Assembly (NCBI RefSeq): GCF_900116765.1
Contig: NZ_UETC01000019.1
Coordinates: forward strand, 1 to 46,614
DNA from: Jannaschia seohaensis
Lineage (GTDB): Bacteria > Pseudomonadota > Alphaproteobacteria > Rhodobacterales > Rhodobacteraceae
Direction of reading: 5' to 3'
Length of the DNA stretch: 46,614 nucleotides
The translations under genes were made by a program, and so were the position numbers. The stretch's first letter is position 1, and every line of letters begins with the position of its first letter. This document shows, in pieces, positions 36,962 through 44,602 of the stretch. The notes under the pieces were generated by a model. That model was not told the DNA's origin. It saw nothing but the letters and a program-made list of their open reading frames with translations, and did not search any database.

Positions 36962-37624
36962 TCAGGCCGGCCGATACAGGCCGGCCGCCGCCATCTCCGC
37001 ATCGCGCGCCGGGTCCATCAGCGCATCGCGCAGCCGCACCGCGCCGGGACGCGCCGCAGGCGCGAAGGCCAGGGACTGCGGGATATCCGTGCCAAGCCCC
37101 TCCGGGAACACCGCCGCCGTCACCACGCCGGGCGCGGCGGCGAGCGTGGTCAGCGGCGCAATCGCCAAACTGACCTCGCCGGCGGCCACCGCGCGCACAG
37201 GACCGCCCGCCGGCAAGGGCCGCAGCCGGTCCGCCAGCACCGTCCGCAATCCGATCCGGTCCAGCGCGCCCAGAAAGGTCGCCCCGCTCGTCCCGGCCCC
37301 GGTATAGGCGATCGTTTCGGCCTCGGTCAGCAGCGTCTCCAGCTCGTCCGTGACGGACGCGCCCGCCCGCACCCCCACGGCCAGCGGGATCCGCCCGAGC
37401 GCGACGACGCCATCGGCCGCCAAATGCCCGGCCGCGACAAGCTCGGGCACATACCAGGGGTTCAGGATCGCCACGTCGAACGGGTGCCCCGCAGCAGCGC
37501 GCCGGGGCACTTCGGGGTTAAGGACGATCTCCGTCTCCACCGCCAGCGGCAAATCCGGAAGCAGCCCGCCCAGCAGGTCCCGCAGGGCGAGCGGCGCTAG
37601 AAGACGGACCGCCCCGGCGCTCAT
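36962..37624 (-). CDS. Substrate-binding-domain protein without signal peptide
   Basis: 220 aa. The two-lobe periplasmic-binding fold is suggested by segments such as FDVAILNPWYVPELV, TLLTEAETIAYTGAGTSG and VRAVAAGEVSLAIAPLTT, resembling molybdate-type (ModA) proteins. But there is no export signal; the start MSAGAVRLLAP sits on the overlapping stop of the preceding gene (ATGA). It therefore probably acts in the cytoplasm, as a sensor or carrier. It is the last gene of the purine/Lin0512 unit. Function unknown. Confidence 0.8.
   Translation of the reverse strand: MSAGAVRLLAPLALRDLLGGLLPDLPLAVETEIVLNPEVPRRAAAGHPFDVAILNPWYVPELVAAGHLAADGVVALGRIPLAVGVRAGASVTDELETLLTEAETIAYTGAGTSGATFLGALDRIGLRTVLADRLRPLPAGGPVRAVAAGEVSLAIAPLTTLAAAPGVVTAAVFPEGLGTDIPQSLAFAPAARPGAVRLRDALMDPARDAEMAAAGLYRPA
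36965..36986. terminator. Bidirectional hairpin at convergent gene ends
   Basis: GGCCGGCC-gataca-GGCCGGCC forms an 8-base perfect stem inside the last codons of the leftward binding-like gene, 8 bases after the DppF-type stop. No T run. The only terminator-like structure in this convergent junction. Confidence 0.4.
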
Positions 37625-37983
37625 TCGCGGAGACGGAAGGGCGACCGCTCCGTATCCAGGAAGGCCCGCACGCCCGCGACCGCCAGCGTGGTATCCGCCG
37701 TCCCGCCCATCCCCGTGTCGGTCAGCCCGCCCTGCTGGCAGATCACCTCCACCGTGCCGTAGGGCAGCGCCGCCGCCACGGCCGCCTTGTCGACGGCGTC
37801 CGGGTCCGGGCAGGCGATGGTGACCTCGATCCGCATCCGGTTCGGCACCTTCCAGGTGGCGAAGACCGACATCGACGAGTGCCGGATCGCATCGGACACC
37901 GCGCGTAGCGCCGCCTTGGTCATGTCGCCGCCATGCACGTCGGCGCCCATGCCGATCTCCAGGATCAATTGCTGCTCGCTCAT
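37621..37983 (-). CDS. Lin0512 family protein, paralogue 2
   Basis: 120 aa of the Lin0512 family of unknown function. Conserved pattern: LEIGMGADVHGGDMTKAA near the start, then a PDPDAVD and a PYG step. It is homologous to its neighbour: both share GMG-D, G-D-TKAA-RAV, PDP-AVD and PYG-V. No signal or membrane segment. ATGA overlaps join it to both flanking genes, so the three products are made together. Confidence 0.85.
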   Translation of the reverse strand: MSEQQLILEIGMGADVHGGDMTKAALRAVSDAIRHSSMSVFATWKVPNRMRIEVTIACPDPDAVDKAAVAAALPYGTVEVICQQGGLTDTGMGGTADTTLAVAGVRAFLDTERSPFRLRE

Positions 37984-38324
37984 CGCGCGATCTCGACATC
38001 GAAGCTGACCGAGACGATGGCATTCGCCACGATCACCGTCTTGTCCCGCGACGGGAGCGCCGCGCCGCCCTTCACCGCTTCCACGTGGACCGCCCCATAG
38101 GGCGCCTCCTCCGCCACGGCCGCCACATCGACCGCAGACGGGTCCGGAACTCCCACGCGAATATCCACCAGCATCGCCTCACGCGGGAAGCCGAAGGCCG
38201 GTCCGATGGTCAGCGAATTCCGGTGCAGCGCGTCGAAGACGGCGCGGCGGGCGGCCTTGGTGTGGTCCTCCCCGGTCAGGTCGGTTCCCATCCCCATCTC
38301 GATGGCGAACTGGGTTTTGGGCAT
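37980..38324 (-). CDS. Lin0512 family protein, paralogue 1
   Basis: 114 aa, start MPKTQFAIEMGMGTDL at 38324 (a longer frame to 38420 is antisense to allA). Same motifs as the next gene (GMGTDLTGEDHTKAARRAV, PDPSAVD, PYGAV). Two consecutive paralogues with ATGA overlap suggest a two-chain complex. It follows ureidoglycolate lyase by 1 base, so the pair may act on a ureide-linked substrate; that is inference. Confidence 0.85.
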   Translation of the reverse strand: MPKTQFAIEMGMGTDLTGEDHTKAARRAVFDALHRNSLTIGPAFGFPREAMLVDIRVGVPDPSAVDVAAVAEEAPYGAVHVEAVKGGAALPSRDKTVIVANAIVSVSFDVEIAR

Positions 38325-38325
38325 G

Positions 38326-38793
38326 TCAGGCCTCCACGGTCCAGGGGGTGTCGGAGCGGTGCTCCTCCAGGTTGTCGGCGGTCTCCGCCCGGTCGACGAC
38401 AGCGAAGAGACCCGGCGCATGGAGCGGCGTGCACACCCCGTGCCAGACGCCGCGCGCGAATTGCACGCCCTGATACGGCTCTGTCACGAAGGCCTGCGGC
38501 GTGGCGCCCGGCCCGTCGGAGACAATGACCAGGAACGGATGCGGCGTCATCGGCAGAAACGCCTGAGAGCCTTTGGGATGCCGCTCGATCAGGTCGAACT
38601 TATAGGGGAGCGCCCGGGGCTGGGCATCGAAGATCGAGATCGAGACGGTGCCGTCCACATCAGGGCGGCAACGGTCATGCCAGCGGGTGCACATGCCTTC
38701 GTTGATCGACCGCGCCTCGCCCGCCCCCATGGCGATGAGCGACCCATAGGGAGCGAAGAGCGCTTCCGTGATCGGCCGCGCGCGGATCACCAC
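38326..38793 (-). CDS. allA: Ureidoglycolate lyase
   Basis: 155 aa. Splits ureidoglycolate to glyoxylate and urea in the last part of purine breakdown. The family signature is found in TRWHDRCRPDVDGTVSISIF, the fold's RxxP region LIERHPKGSQAFLPM and the C-terminal GVWHGVCTPL and FAVVDRAE. Its start overlaps the end of the allantoinase fusion by 7 bases (translational coupling). With that protein, this gives hydantoin-ring opening, OHCU decarboxylation and ureidoglycolate cleavage. An allantoate amidohydrolase is not in the window. Confidence 0.93.
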   Translation of the reverse strand: MVIRARPITEALFAPYGSLIAMGAGEARSINEGMCTRWHDRCRPDVDGTVSISIFDAQPRALPYKFDLIERHPKGSQAFLPMTPHPFLVIVSDGPGATPQAFVTEPYQGVQFARGVWHGVCTPLHAPGLFAVVDRAETADNLEEHRSDTPWTVEA

Positions 38794-40220
38794 GGCAGCG
38801 CCTCCAGCCTGAGCCGCGCGATCCGCTCGACCTGAGCGCAGGCCTCAGTGAACTCGGCCTCTTGCGTGTTGCCGATGCGGCGGTGGAACGCGTCCAGGAT
38901 GCTCTCCTTGTTGTGGTCGCGCACCGCGATGATGAAGGGGAAGCCGTGCCGCTCGACATATGTGGCGTTAAGCTTCTGGAACGTCTCCCGCTCCCGGTCG
39001 GTCAACAGGTCGAGCCCGGCGCTGGCCTGCTCGGCCGTGCTGTCGGCGGTCAGACGCCCGGCAGCGGCGAGCTTTCCGGCCAGGTCGGGATGCGCGCGCA
39101 GCACCTCCAGCCGCGCCTCGGGCGGCGCGCTGCGGAACGCGCGGGCCAGGGCGCTGGCGATGCCGGCAGGGTGGTGGTGGGCCGGTCCCAACTCCAATTC
39201 CCAGGCGCGCTCCGCGATCCAGGGGGAATGTTCGTAGATCCCGCCGAAGCGCGCGACGAAGGCGTCCCGGTCCAGCTCATGCGCCATCTCGCCCGCCGAG
39301 ACGGGGACGTCCGAGAGCGCGGCCAGATGGCCCTTCGCCGGATGCACCCGGTCCCAATGCGCGGCGATCTGGGCCCGGGTCGCGATCCAGACATGGTCGT
39401 GCCGGCGCACATGGTCGAGAAAGCGTTTCAGCGCCTGCGCCCGCCCCGGCCGCCCGGCCAGGCGACAATGCAGGCCGATGGTCATCATCCGTCCGCCCTC
39501 GGCATAGAGGCAGTCGAAACTGTCCCGCAGATATTGCTCCCAGGAGGCGCCGTCGGCATGGCCCGCCTGGATGGCGAACCGCATGTCGTTGGCGTCGAGC
39601 GTATAGGGCAGGATCAGCTGCGACCGGTCGCCCAAGCGGACGCGGTAGGGCAGATCGTCGGCATAGCTGTCGGAGATATAGGCGAGGTCGCCCTCCTCCG
39701 CCGCGAGCCGCACCGTATTCATCGAACAGCGGCCCGTATACCAGCCCTTGGGCGGCGCGCCCGTCACCTCCGCATGCAGCCGCAGCGCCTCGCGGATGGC
39801 GGCCCGCTCCTCCGCCTCGGCCATATCCTTGTGCTCGACCCATTTGAGCCCGTGGGACGCGATCTCCCAGCCCGCGCCGCGCATCGCATCGACCTGGAGG
39901 GGCGAGCGGGCCAGCGCGCTCGCGACCCCGTAGACCGTCACCGGCAGGGTGTTGAGCATCCGGTGCAACCGCCAGAAGCCCGCGCGCGCGCCGTATTCGT
40001 AGATCGATTCCATGTTCCAATGCCGCTGCCCGGGCCAGGGCTGCGCGCCGGTGATCTCGGACAGGAACGCCTCGGAGGCTGGATCGCCATGGAGGACGTT
40101 GTTCTCGCCCCCCTCCTCGTAGTTGAGCACGATCGACAGGGCGAGCCGTGCGCCACCCGGCCAATGGGCATCGGGGGGAACGGGGCCATGACCCAGCAGG
40201 TCACGAGGATAGCGGTTCAT
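38787..40220 (-). CDS. puuE: Bifunctional allantoinase (PuuE) / OHCU decarboxylase (UraD) fusion
   Basis: 477 aa. Residues 1-305 are a polysaccharide-deacetylase-fold, metal-independent allantoinase of the PuuE type, starting MNRYPRDLLGHGP with EEGGENNVLHGD and IASHGLKWVEH. Residues about 310-477 are a 2-oxo-4-hydroxy-4-carboxy-5-ureidoimidazoline (OHCU) decarboxylase, with the family's HPDLAGKLA, the SxxEQ step (TADSTAEQASAG) and FPFIIAVRDH. It makes (S)-allantoin from OHCU and then allantoate from allantoin. The two enzymes act in sequence, so fusion may channel allantoin. A lone ATG at 40220 is the start. Confidence 0.93.
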   Translation of the reverse strand: MNRYPRDLLGHGPVPPDAHWPGGARLALSIVLNYEEGGENNVLHGDPASEAFLSEITGAQPWPGQRHWNMESIYEYGARAGFWRLHRMLNTLPVTVYGVASALARSPLQVDAMRGAGWEIASHGLKWVEHKDMAEAEERAAIREALRLHAEVTGAPPKGWYTGRCSMNTVRLAAEEGDLAYISDSYADDLPYRVRLGDRSQLILPYTLDANDMRFAIQAGHADGASWEQYLRDSFDCLYAEGGRMMTIGLHCRLAGRPGRAQALKRFLDHVRRHDHVWIATRAQIAAHWDRVHPAKGHLAALSDVPVSAGEMAHELDRDAFVARFGGIYEHSPWIAERAWELELGPAHHHPAGIASALARAFRSAPPEARLEVLRAHPDLAGKLAAAGRLTADSTAEQASAGLDLLTDRERETFQKLNATYVERHGFPFIIAVRDHNKESILDAFHRRIGNTQEAEFTEACAQVERIARLRLEALPW

Positions 40221-40293
40221 TCGGAGCCCTTCCGGCGGCGGCGTATCGGCGCGAGAATGGCGCGCGGACGCGCGAGGGTCCAGGGCCGCCGCG

Positions 40294-41061
40294 TCAGTCC
40301 GTGACCAGAGCCGCCAAATCGCTCGCCGCCCGCACCAGACGCGGCAGGCAGCCGCGCGCGTCCTCCAGGCTCATCCGCGATGTGGGCGCATGGACCGAGA
40401 GCGTGGCCAGCAGGCGCCCATTCGCGTCGAGCACCGGGACGGCGACGGCGATCATGTCCTCCATGAACTCGCCCCGGTCCTCGGAATGGCCCCGGTCGCG
40501 GATCGCATCGAGCGCCTCGCGCAGGGCCTCGGGCGTGGAATAGGTGCGCGGCGTCCGTGCCTCCAACGTCACGGCGGAGAGGTAGGCATCCAGCATCCGC
40601 GGTGCGAGCGTGGAGAGATACATCTTGCCCGAGGCCGTGCAATAGAGCGGCACACGGGTTCCCGGCGGCAATTGGATGCGCAGGGGCCACTCGGTCTCCT
40701 GCCGTTCCAGATAGACCATCGAGTCGCCATCGGGCAGCGCGATGTTGCAGGTTTCTCCCAGATCGCCCGAGAGCTTGCGCAGGATGGCCTTGCGCGCCGA
40801 CTGGATCGGCGAGGCCGAGAGCACGCCGCCCGACATTCGCCGCAGGCGGGGGCCGGGCAGATATGTCCGGCCGCCCATGTCGCGTTGCAGGAAGCCCTCT
40901 TCCAGCAGCGTGGCGAAGAGACGATGGATGGTGGGCTTCGGCAGGCCCAACTCCGCGTTCACTTCGGTCGGGGTCACTGGCCCGTCCGCCTCGGCGACCT
41001 GCTCCAAAACCAGGAGCAGGCGCAAGTTCGTCGGGATCGTGTCGGAGCGGTGCCCGTCCAA
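40294..41061 (-). CDS. IclR family transcriptional regulator
   Basis: 255 aa. N-terminal winged helix (TPTEVNAELGLPKPTIHRLFATL, residues about 26-48) and a C-terminal GAF-like effector domain (from about 90) with the segment GTRVPLYCTASGKMYLS. Placed between the TRAP permease gene (24 bases upstream) and the allantoinase fusion (73 bases downstream) on the same strand. IclR proteins commonly control catabolic genes, so ureide or purine induction is likely. Start at ATG 41061 (MDGHRSDTIPTNL). Confidence 0.92.
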   Translation of the reverse strand: MDGHRSDTIPTNLRLLLVLEQVAEADGPVTPTEVNAELGLPKPTIHRLFATLLEEGFLQRDMGGRTYLPGPRLRRMSGGVLSASPIQSARKAILRKLSGDLGETCNIALPDGDSMVYLERQETEWPLRIQLPPGTRVPLYCTASGKMYLSTLAPRMLDAYLSAVTLEARTPRTYSTPEALREALDAIRDRGHSEDRGEFMEDMIAVAVPVLDANGRLLATLSVHAPTSRMSLEDARGCLPRLVRAASDLAALVTD

Positions 41062-41085
41062 CGGACTCTCCCTCTTTCTATGGCC

Positions 41086-42444
41086 CTATCTGTTCGGCAG
41101 GAGCGCTGTCGACAGCTCCGGCACGAGGGCGACAATAATCCAGACAGAGATCAGCGCCACGAGATACGGCACCGTGTAGGGCAGCAACCTGAAGTACGGA
41201 ACTCCTGTTACCCCCGACGCCACGTAGAGGTTCAAGCCGTAAGGCGGCGTGATGAACCCGATCGAGGCGCCCACGAGGAAGATCACCGCGAATTGCACCG
41301 GCTCCACGCCCACTTCATGGGCGATTGGCGCAAGGATGGGCGCCAGGATGATCGTCACCGGCAGCGATTCCAGCACCATGCCGCAAACAAAAACGATGGC
41401 CATCGCGGTGAAGAGAACGGCGTAGTAGCCGCCCATCGAGGTGACGAAATTGCCGATCAACTCCTGCGCGCCCAGCACCGAGAGGATCTGCTGCATGACC
41501 ACCGAGACGGCGATCAGCGGCGCCAGGATCCCGGTGATCTGGGCCGAGCGCATCGTGATCGAGGGCAGTTCGATGGGGCTGAAGCCCTGCACGACCAGCA
41601 TTTCGGAGTAGCTGCGTTGCTCGATGGGGCGCTCTTCGTTGCGGCCCATGATCTTATAGAGCGGCAGGCAGAGGAAGCCCACAATGATGCAGAAGCCCAC
41701 GGTCACGCCCGCCGCCTCGGTCGGGGAGAACTTCCCGGTATAGATGCCCCAGAGCACCAGCCCGATGGCGAAGAAGCCGAGCCAGGCGCCGATGCCCGTC
41801 TTGACCATGCGGCCGAAGCTGAGCCCGATCAGCACGCCCCAGCCGTTCTTCCAGCTGAGCAGGAAGGCCGCGGCCATCATCGCCAGAACCATCAGCGTGC
41901 CCGGGATGATTCCCGCCACGAAGAGGTCCGAGATCGGCAGGTTTAGAAGAAAGCCGTAGACGATGAAGATGATCGAGGGCGGGATGATGATACCCACCGT
42001 GCCGCCCGCGGCCGCGGTGGCCGCCGAGAAGCGCTCGTCATAGCCGCCCTTGACCATCTCCGGATGCAGCATCGAGCCGATGGTCGCCGTCGTGGCGGAG
42101 TTGGAGCCCGAGATCGCGGCGAAGAGGCCACAGGCCCCCAGCGCCGCCATGCTCAGCCCACCGCGGATCCAGCCAAGGCAGGCATAGGCAAAGTCGGACA
42201 GACGCCGCGCGATGCCCGACCGGTTGATCAGGTCCCCCGTCAGGATGAAGAGCGGCATGGCCAACAGCGCGAAGCCGTCGGTGAAGACGTCGGACAGCGC
42301 CGCGCCCACATTCAAGAGCGGCAGGTCCAGCACGAAGGACATGCCCACGACCCACCAGCCGATGACCAGAAAGACCGGCACGCCCAGCATGAAGAAGATG
42401 GTGACGCCGACCGAGATCAGCGTGATGATGGTCCCGTCGGTCAT
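41086..42444 (-). CDS. TRAP transporter large permease (DctM type)
   Basis: 452 aa integral membrane protein with about 12 hydrophobic segments, the transport subunit of a TRAP system. Family segments: MPLFILTGDLINRSG, SGSNSATTATIGSM, PPSIIFIVYG, PILAPIAHEVGVEPVQFAV and GFITPPYGLNLYV. Start at ATG 42444 overlapping the small permease by 4 bases. It moves the substrate captured by the periplasmic protein using the sodium or proton gradient. Substrate unknown; its operon suggests a purine-related or carboxylate compound. Confidence 0.94.
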   Translation of the reverse strand: MTDGTIITLISVGVTIFFMLGVPVFLVIGWWVVGMSFVLDLPLLNVGAALSDVFTDGFALLAMPLFILTGDLINRSGIARRLSDFAYACLGWIRGGLSMAALGACGLFAAISGSNSATTATIGSMLHPEMVKGGYDERFSAATAAAGGTVGIIIPPSIIFIVYGFLLNLPISDLFVAGIIPGTLMVLAMMAAAFLLSWKNGWGVLIGLSFGRMVKTGIGAWLGFFAIGLVLWGIYTGKFSPTEAAGVTVGFCIIVGFLCLPLYKIMGRNEERPIEQRSYSEMLVVQGFSPIELPSITMRSAQITGILAPLIAVSVVMQQILSVLGAQELIGNFVTSMGGYYAVLFTAMAIVFVCGMVLESLPVTIILAPILAPIAHEVGVEPVQFAVIFLVGASIGFITPPYGLNLYVASGVTGVPYFRLLPYTVPYLVALISVWIIVALVPELSTALLPNR

Positions 42445-43115
42445 GTGTCGCCTCCGATCACGGCCTGCTCGATCATGGGGCCTTCGCCCCGGAATTTCTC
42501 GATGTCTTCCAGGACGTTCTCGATGACCCGGCCTGACAGAAGCACCCAAGACAGCGGAACGGCGACCAGGAACCACCACTGCATGACGTTGTCGGTGCCC
42601 AGCATGATGCGGAAGTTGGCGGCGGCGGCCACCGTCTCCTTGGCGGCGGTGACGATCACGATCCAGGCGAAGCCCAGCCACAGCACCGCGTCCAGCATCA
42701 GACAAGCGAACTGCCCGCCGCGCGGCATGGCGGTGCGGAATTCGGCGAAGGCGAGATGGGTGCGCAGCCGGACGTTATAGCTGCACCCGACCCAGGTCAT
42801 GATGAGAAAGAGAAAGGGTGGGATCGTCGTCGACCAGGGCGGCTGACCGGACAGGTAAAAGCGCTGGATGACGCCGGCGAAGATGATGCCGCCGATGGTC
42901 AGGTAGCTGACGACCATCACCGTCGGCTCCAGATAGCGTTCGATGATGTTGACGTGCCGATAGATCATCGCCGTGAGGAACCCGCCCCCCAGCGTCACGA
43001 TCAGCCCTAGCGTCCACGCTGCGGCCTCGTTTTGGCGCAGCGCATCCCCCAGCATCCAGGCATCGTTGCCGAATAAGGCCGAGATTATCTCGCCCATGCC
43101 GCCGAAAACTCCCAT
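42441..43115 (-). CDS. TRAP transporter small permease (DctQ type)
   Basis: 224 aa with four hydrophobic segments, the usual small-subunit layout. GGGAGG precedes the ATG (43115) by about 8 bases. ATGA overlap with the large permease. Between the binding-protein gene and the large permease, the standard order P-Q-M. Confidence 0.92.
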   Translation of the reverse strand: MGVFGGMGEIISALFGNDAWMLGDALRQNEAAAWTLGLIVTLGGGFLTAMIYRHVNIIERYLEPTVMVVSYLTIGGIIFAGVIQRFYLSGQPPWSTTIPPFLFLIMTWVGCSYNVRLRTHLAFAEFRTAMPRGGQFACLMLDAVLWLGFAWIVIVTAAKETVAAAANFRIMLGTDNVMQWWFLVAVPLSWVLLSGRVIENVLEDIEKFRGEGPMIEQAVIGGDT

Positions 43116-43250
43116 CGACGGTCCCTCCCTGTTGTTCGTGCGCAGACCCTCCCGGCCGCGCGATGGGTTACGCTAGCACGCGGGTCGCGGCCGTCGCCCC
43201 AGGGGTGGGCCGGACGCGCGCGGCGTCCGGCCCGGTGTTGCGTGCCGGCC

Positions 43251-44480
43251 TCAGGCCTTCCACCAGCGGCGGGGCTCGACGTTCTCGGCCAGGGTGTGCG
43301 GGTTCTGGCGGGCGACGTCGTAGATGGACTGATAGGTGTCGATGCCACCTGCCCATCCGTTGAGCCGCTCGCGCCACTGCTCCCACAGGGCGGGCTGGTA
43401 CTCGGGCGAGCACATCTGCTCGGCCTTGTGGCGCTCCTCGTCCGACAGAGGCGCAACGCGCACGCCGTTCTCGGCGAAGATCGTGCCCGGCAGCTGCGGC
43501 GTCGAGAAGCCGACGGTGTTGACCAGCGCGGCCTCGTTGGCGGCCTGGACATGGACCTGGGCCAAATAGGCCGACTCCATCACCGCGTCCTGCAACTCGC
43601 CGGAAAGCGAATCGAAGGCCGAGGCGGACATCGCCGTGTGCTCGGTGCCGCAGAAGAAGCGCAGGTCGACCGACTGCGAGACGACCGGCGCCATGTTGGC
43701 GTAGGCCACGGCCGAGGCCCAGGTCTCCGCGCCGTCGATCAGGCCCTGCTTGAGGCCGTCCAGCGTCTCTTCCCAGGCGACCGGCACCGGGTTCAGGTTC
43801 AGCGCCTGCATGGCGATCCGGCCCAGCTGTGTGCCGGTCACGCGGTTCTTGGTGCCGAAGAGCTCCTCGATGGAGGTGATCAGCGGCTTGTCGGCGAAGG
43901 TTGCGCCGGTCTGGATGCCGCGCAGCTCGCAATGGGTGAAGAGGAACTTCAGGCCGTGACGCTTCTCGAACGGATCCCGGAGAATTTCGACCGATTCGGG
44001 GCTGTAGAAGAAGTAATACTGATCCGCGCGCGACCGGAACTGATAGGCATAGTCCAGCACGTTCAGATAGGGCGCGCCGCCGGCGGAGTTCTGGGTCGAG
44101 GCGGAGTACATGTCGACGATGCCCGACTGGGTTTTCTCGACACAGTTCAGCTGCCCGCAGATCTGGTTGTCGCCGATAAACTCGACGCGGATCCGGCCGT
44201 CGGTGCGGCTTTCCAGGTCACGGGCGAACTCCAGAACGCCGGCCCGCTCGATCAGCAGGTTTCGCGGGTTAAAGCCCGCCGCGCCCAGCTTGAAGGTGTG
44301 CTCCGGCTCATTGGCGAAGCGCTTCTCGTAGGACGATTCCGCCGCGCGAGCGACTTCGCCGAGGGTCGCGCCCGCCGTCAGGGTCCCCGCGCCAAGCAGG
44401 ACCGACGACATGCCGTACTGACCCGACAGCTTGAACAGGTCGCGGCGCGAAATCGCGCTGAGCGCGTTCGATACTTTCAT
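43251..44480 (-). CDS. TRAP transporter substrate-binding protein (DctP type)
   Basis: 409 aa. A twin-arginine signal (ISRRDLFKLSG, then a hydrophobic stretch, cleavage near ARAAES) predicts Tat export, as in some DctP proteins. The DctP fold is shown by DLESRTDGRIRVEFIGDNQICG, GAPYLNVLDYAYQF and AMQALNLNPVPVAWEETLDGLKQGLIDGAETW. Start at ATG 44480 with GGGAGG about 6 bases ahead; a longer frame starts at 44501. First gene of the leftward unit. Candidate operator upstream. Confidence 0.94.
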   Translation of the reverse strand: MKVSNALSAISRRDLFKLSGQYGMSSVLLGAGTLTAGATLGEVARAAESSYEKRFANEPEHTFKLGAAGFNPRNLLIERAGVLEFARDLESRTDGRIRVEFIGDNQICGQLNCVEKTQSGIVDMYSASTQNSAGGAPYLNVLDYAYQFRSRADQYYFFYSPESVEILRDPFEKRHGLKFLFTHCELRGIQTGATFADKPLITSIEELFGTKNRVTGTQLGRIAMQALNLNPVPVAWEETLDGLKQGLIDGAETWASAVAYANMAPVVSQSVDLRFFCGTEHTAMSASAFDSLSGELQDAVMESAYLAQVHVQAANEAALVNTVGFSTPQLPGTIFAENGVRVAPLSDEERHKAEQMCSPEYQPALWEQWRERLNGWAGGIDTYQSIYDVARQNPHTLAENVEPRRWWKA

Positions 44481-44496
44481 GATTTCCTCCCAGTCG

Positions 44497-44516
44497 TGCA
44501 AATTATGAAACTTGCA
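44497..44516. promoter_or_regulatory. Inverted repeat in the divergent promoter region
   Basis: TGCAA, 10 bases, TTGCA: a perfect pair of 5-base arms in the 122-base gap between the divergent dctP-type and GMC oxidoreductase genes. A dimeric regulator such as the IclR protein of this unit could bind here. The site would control both directions. Confidence 0.4.
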
Positions 44517-44602
44517 GTCTCAATTCTGACCATCCTATGATCGATCTGACAAGCCTTTCTTTTAGGCAAACTGTCGGACCGGCCGGGGGAGGGCCTGAGA
44601 GG

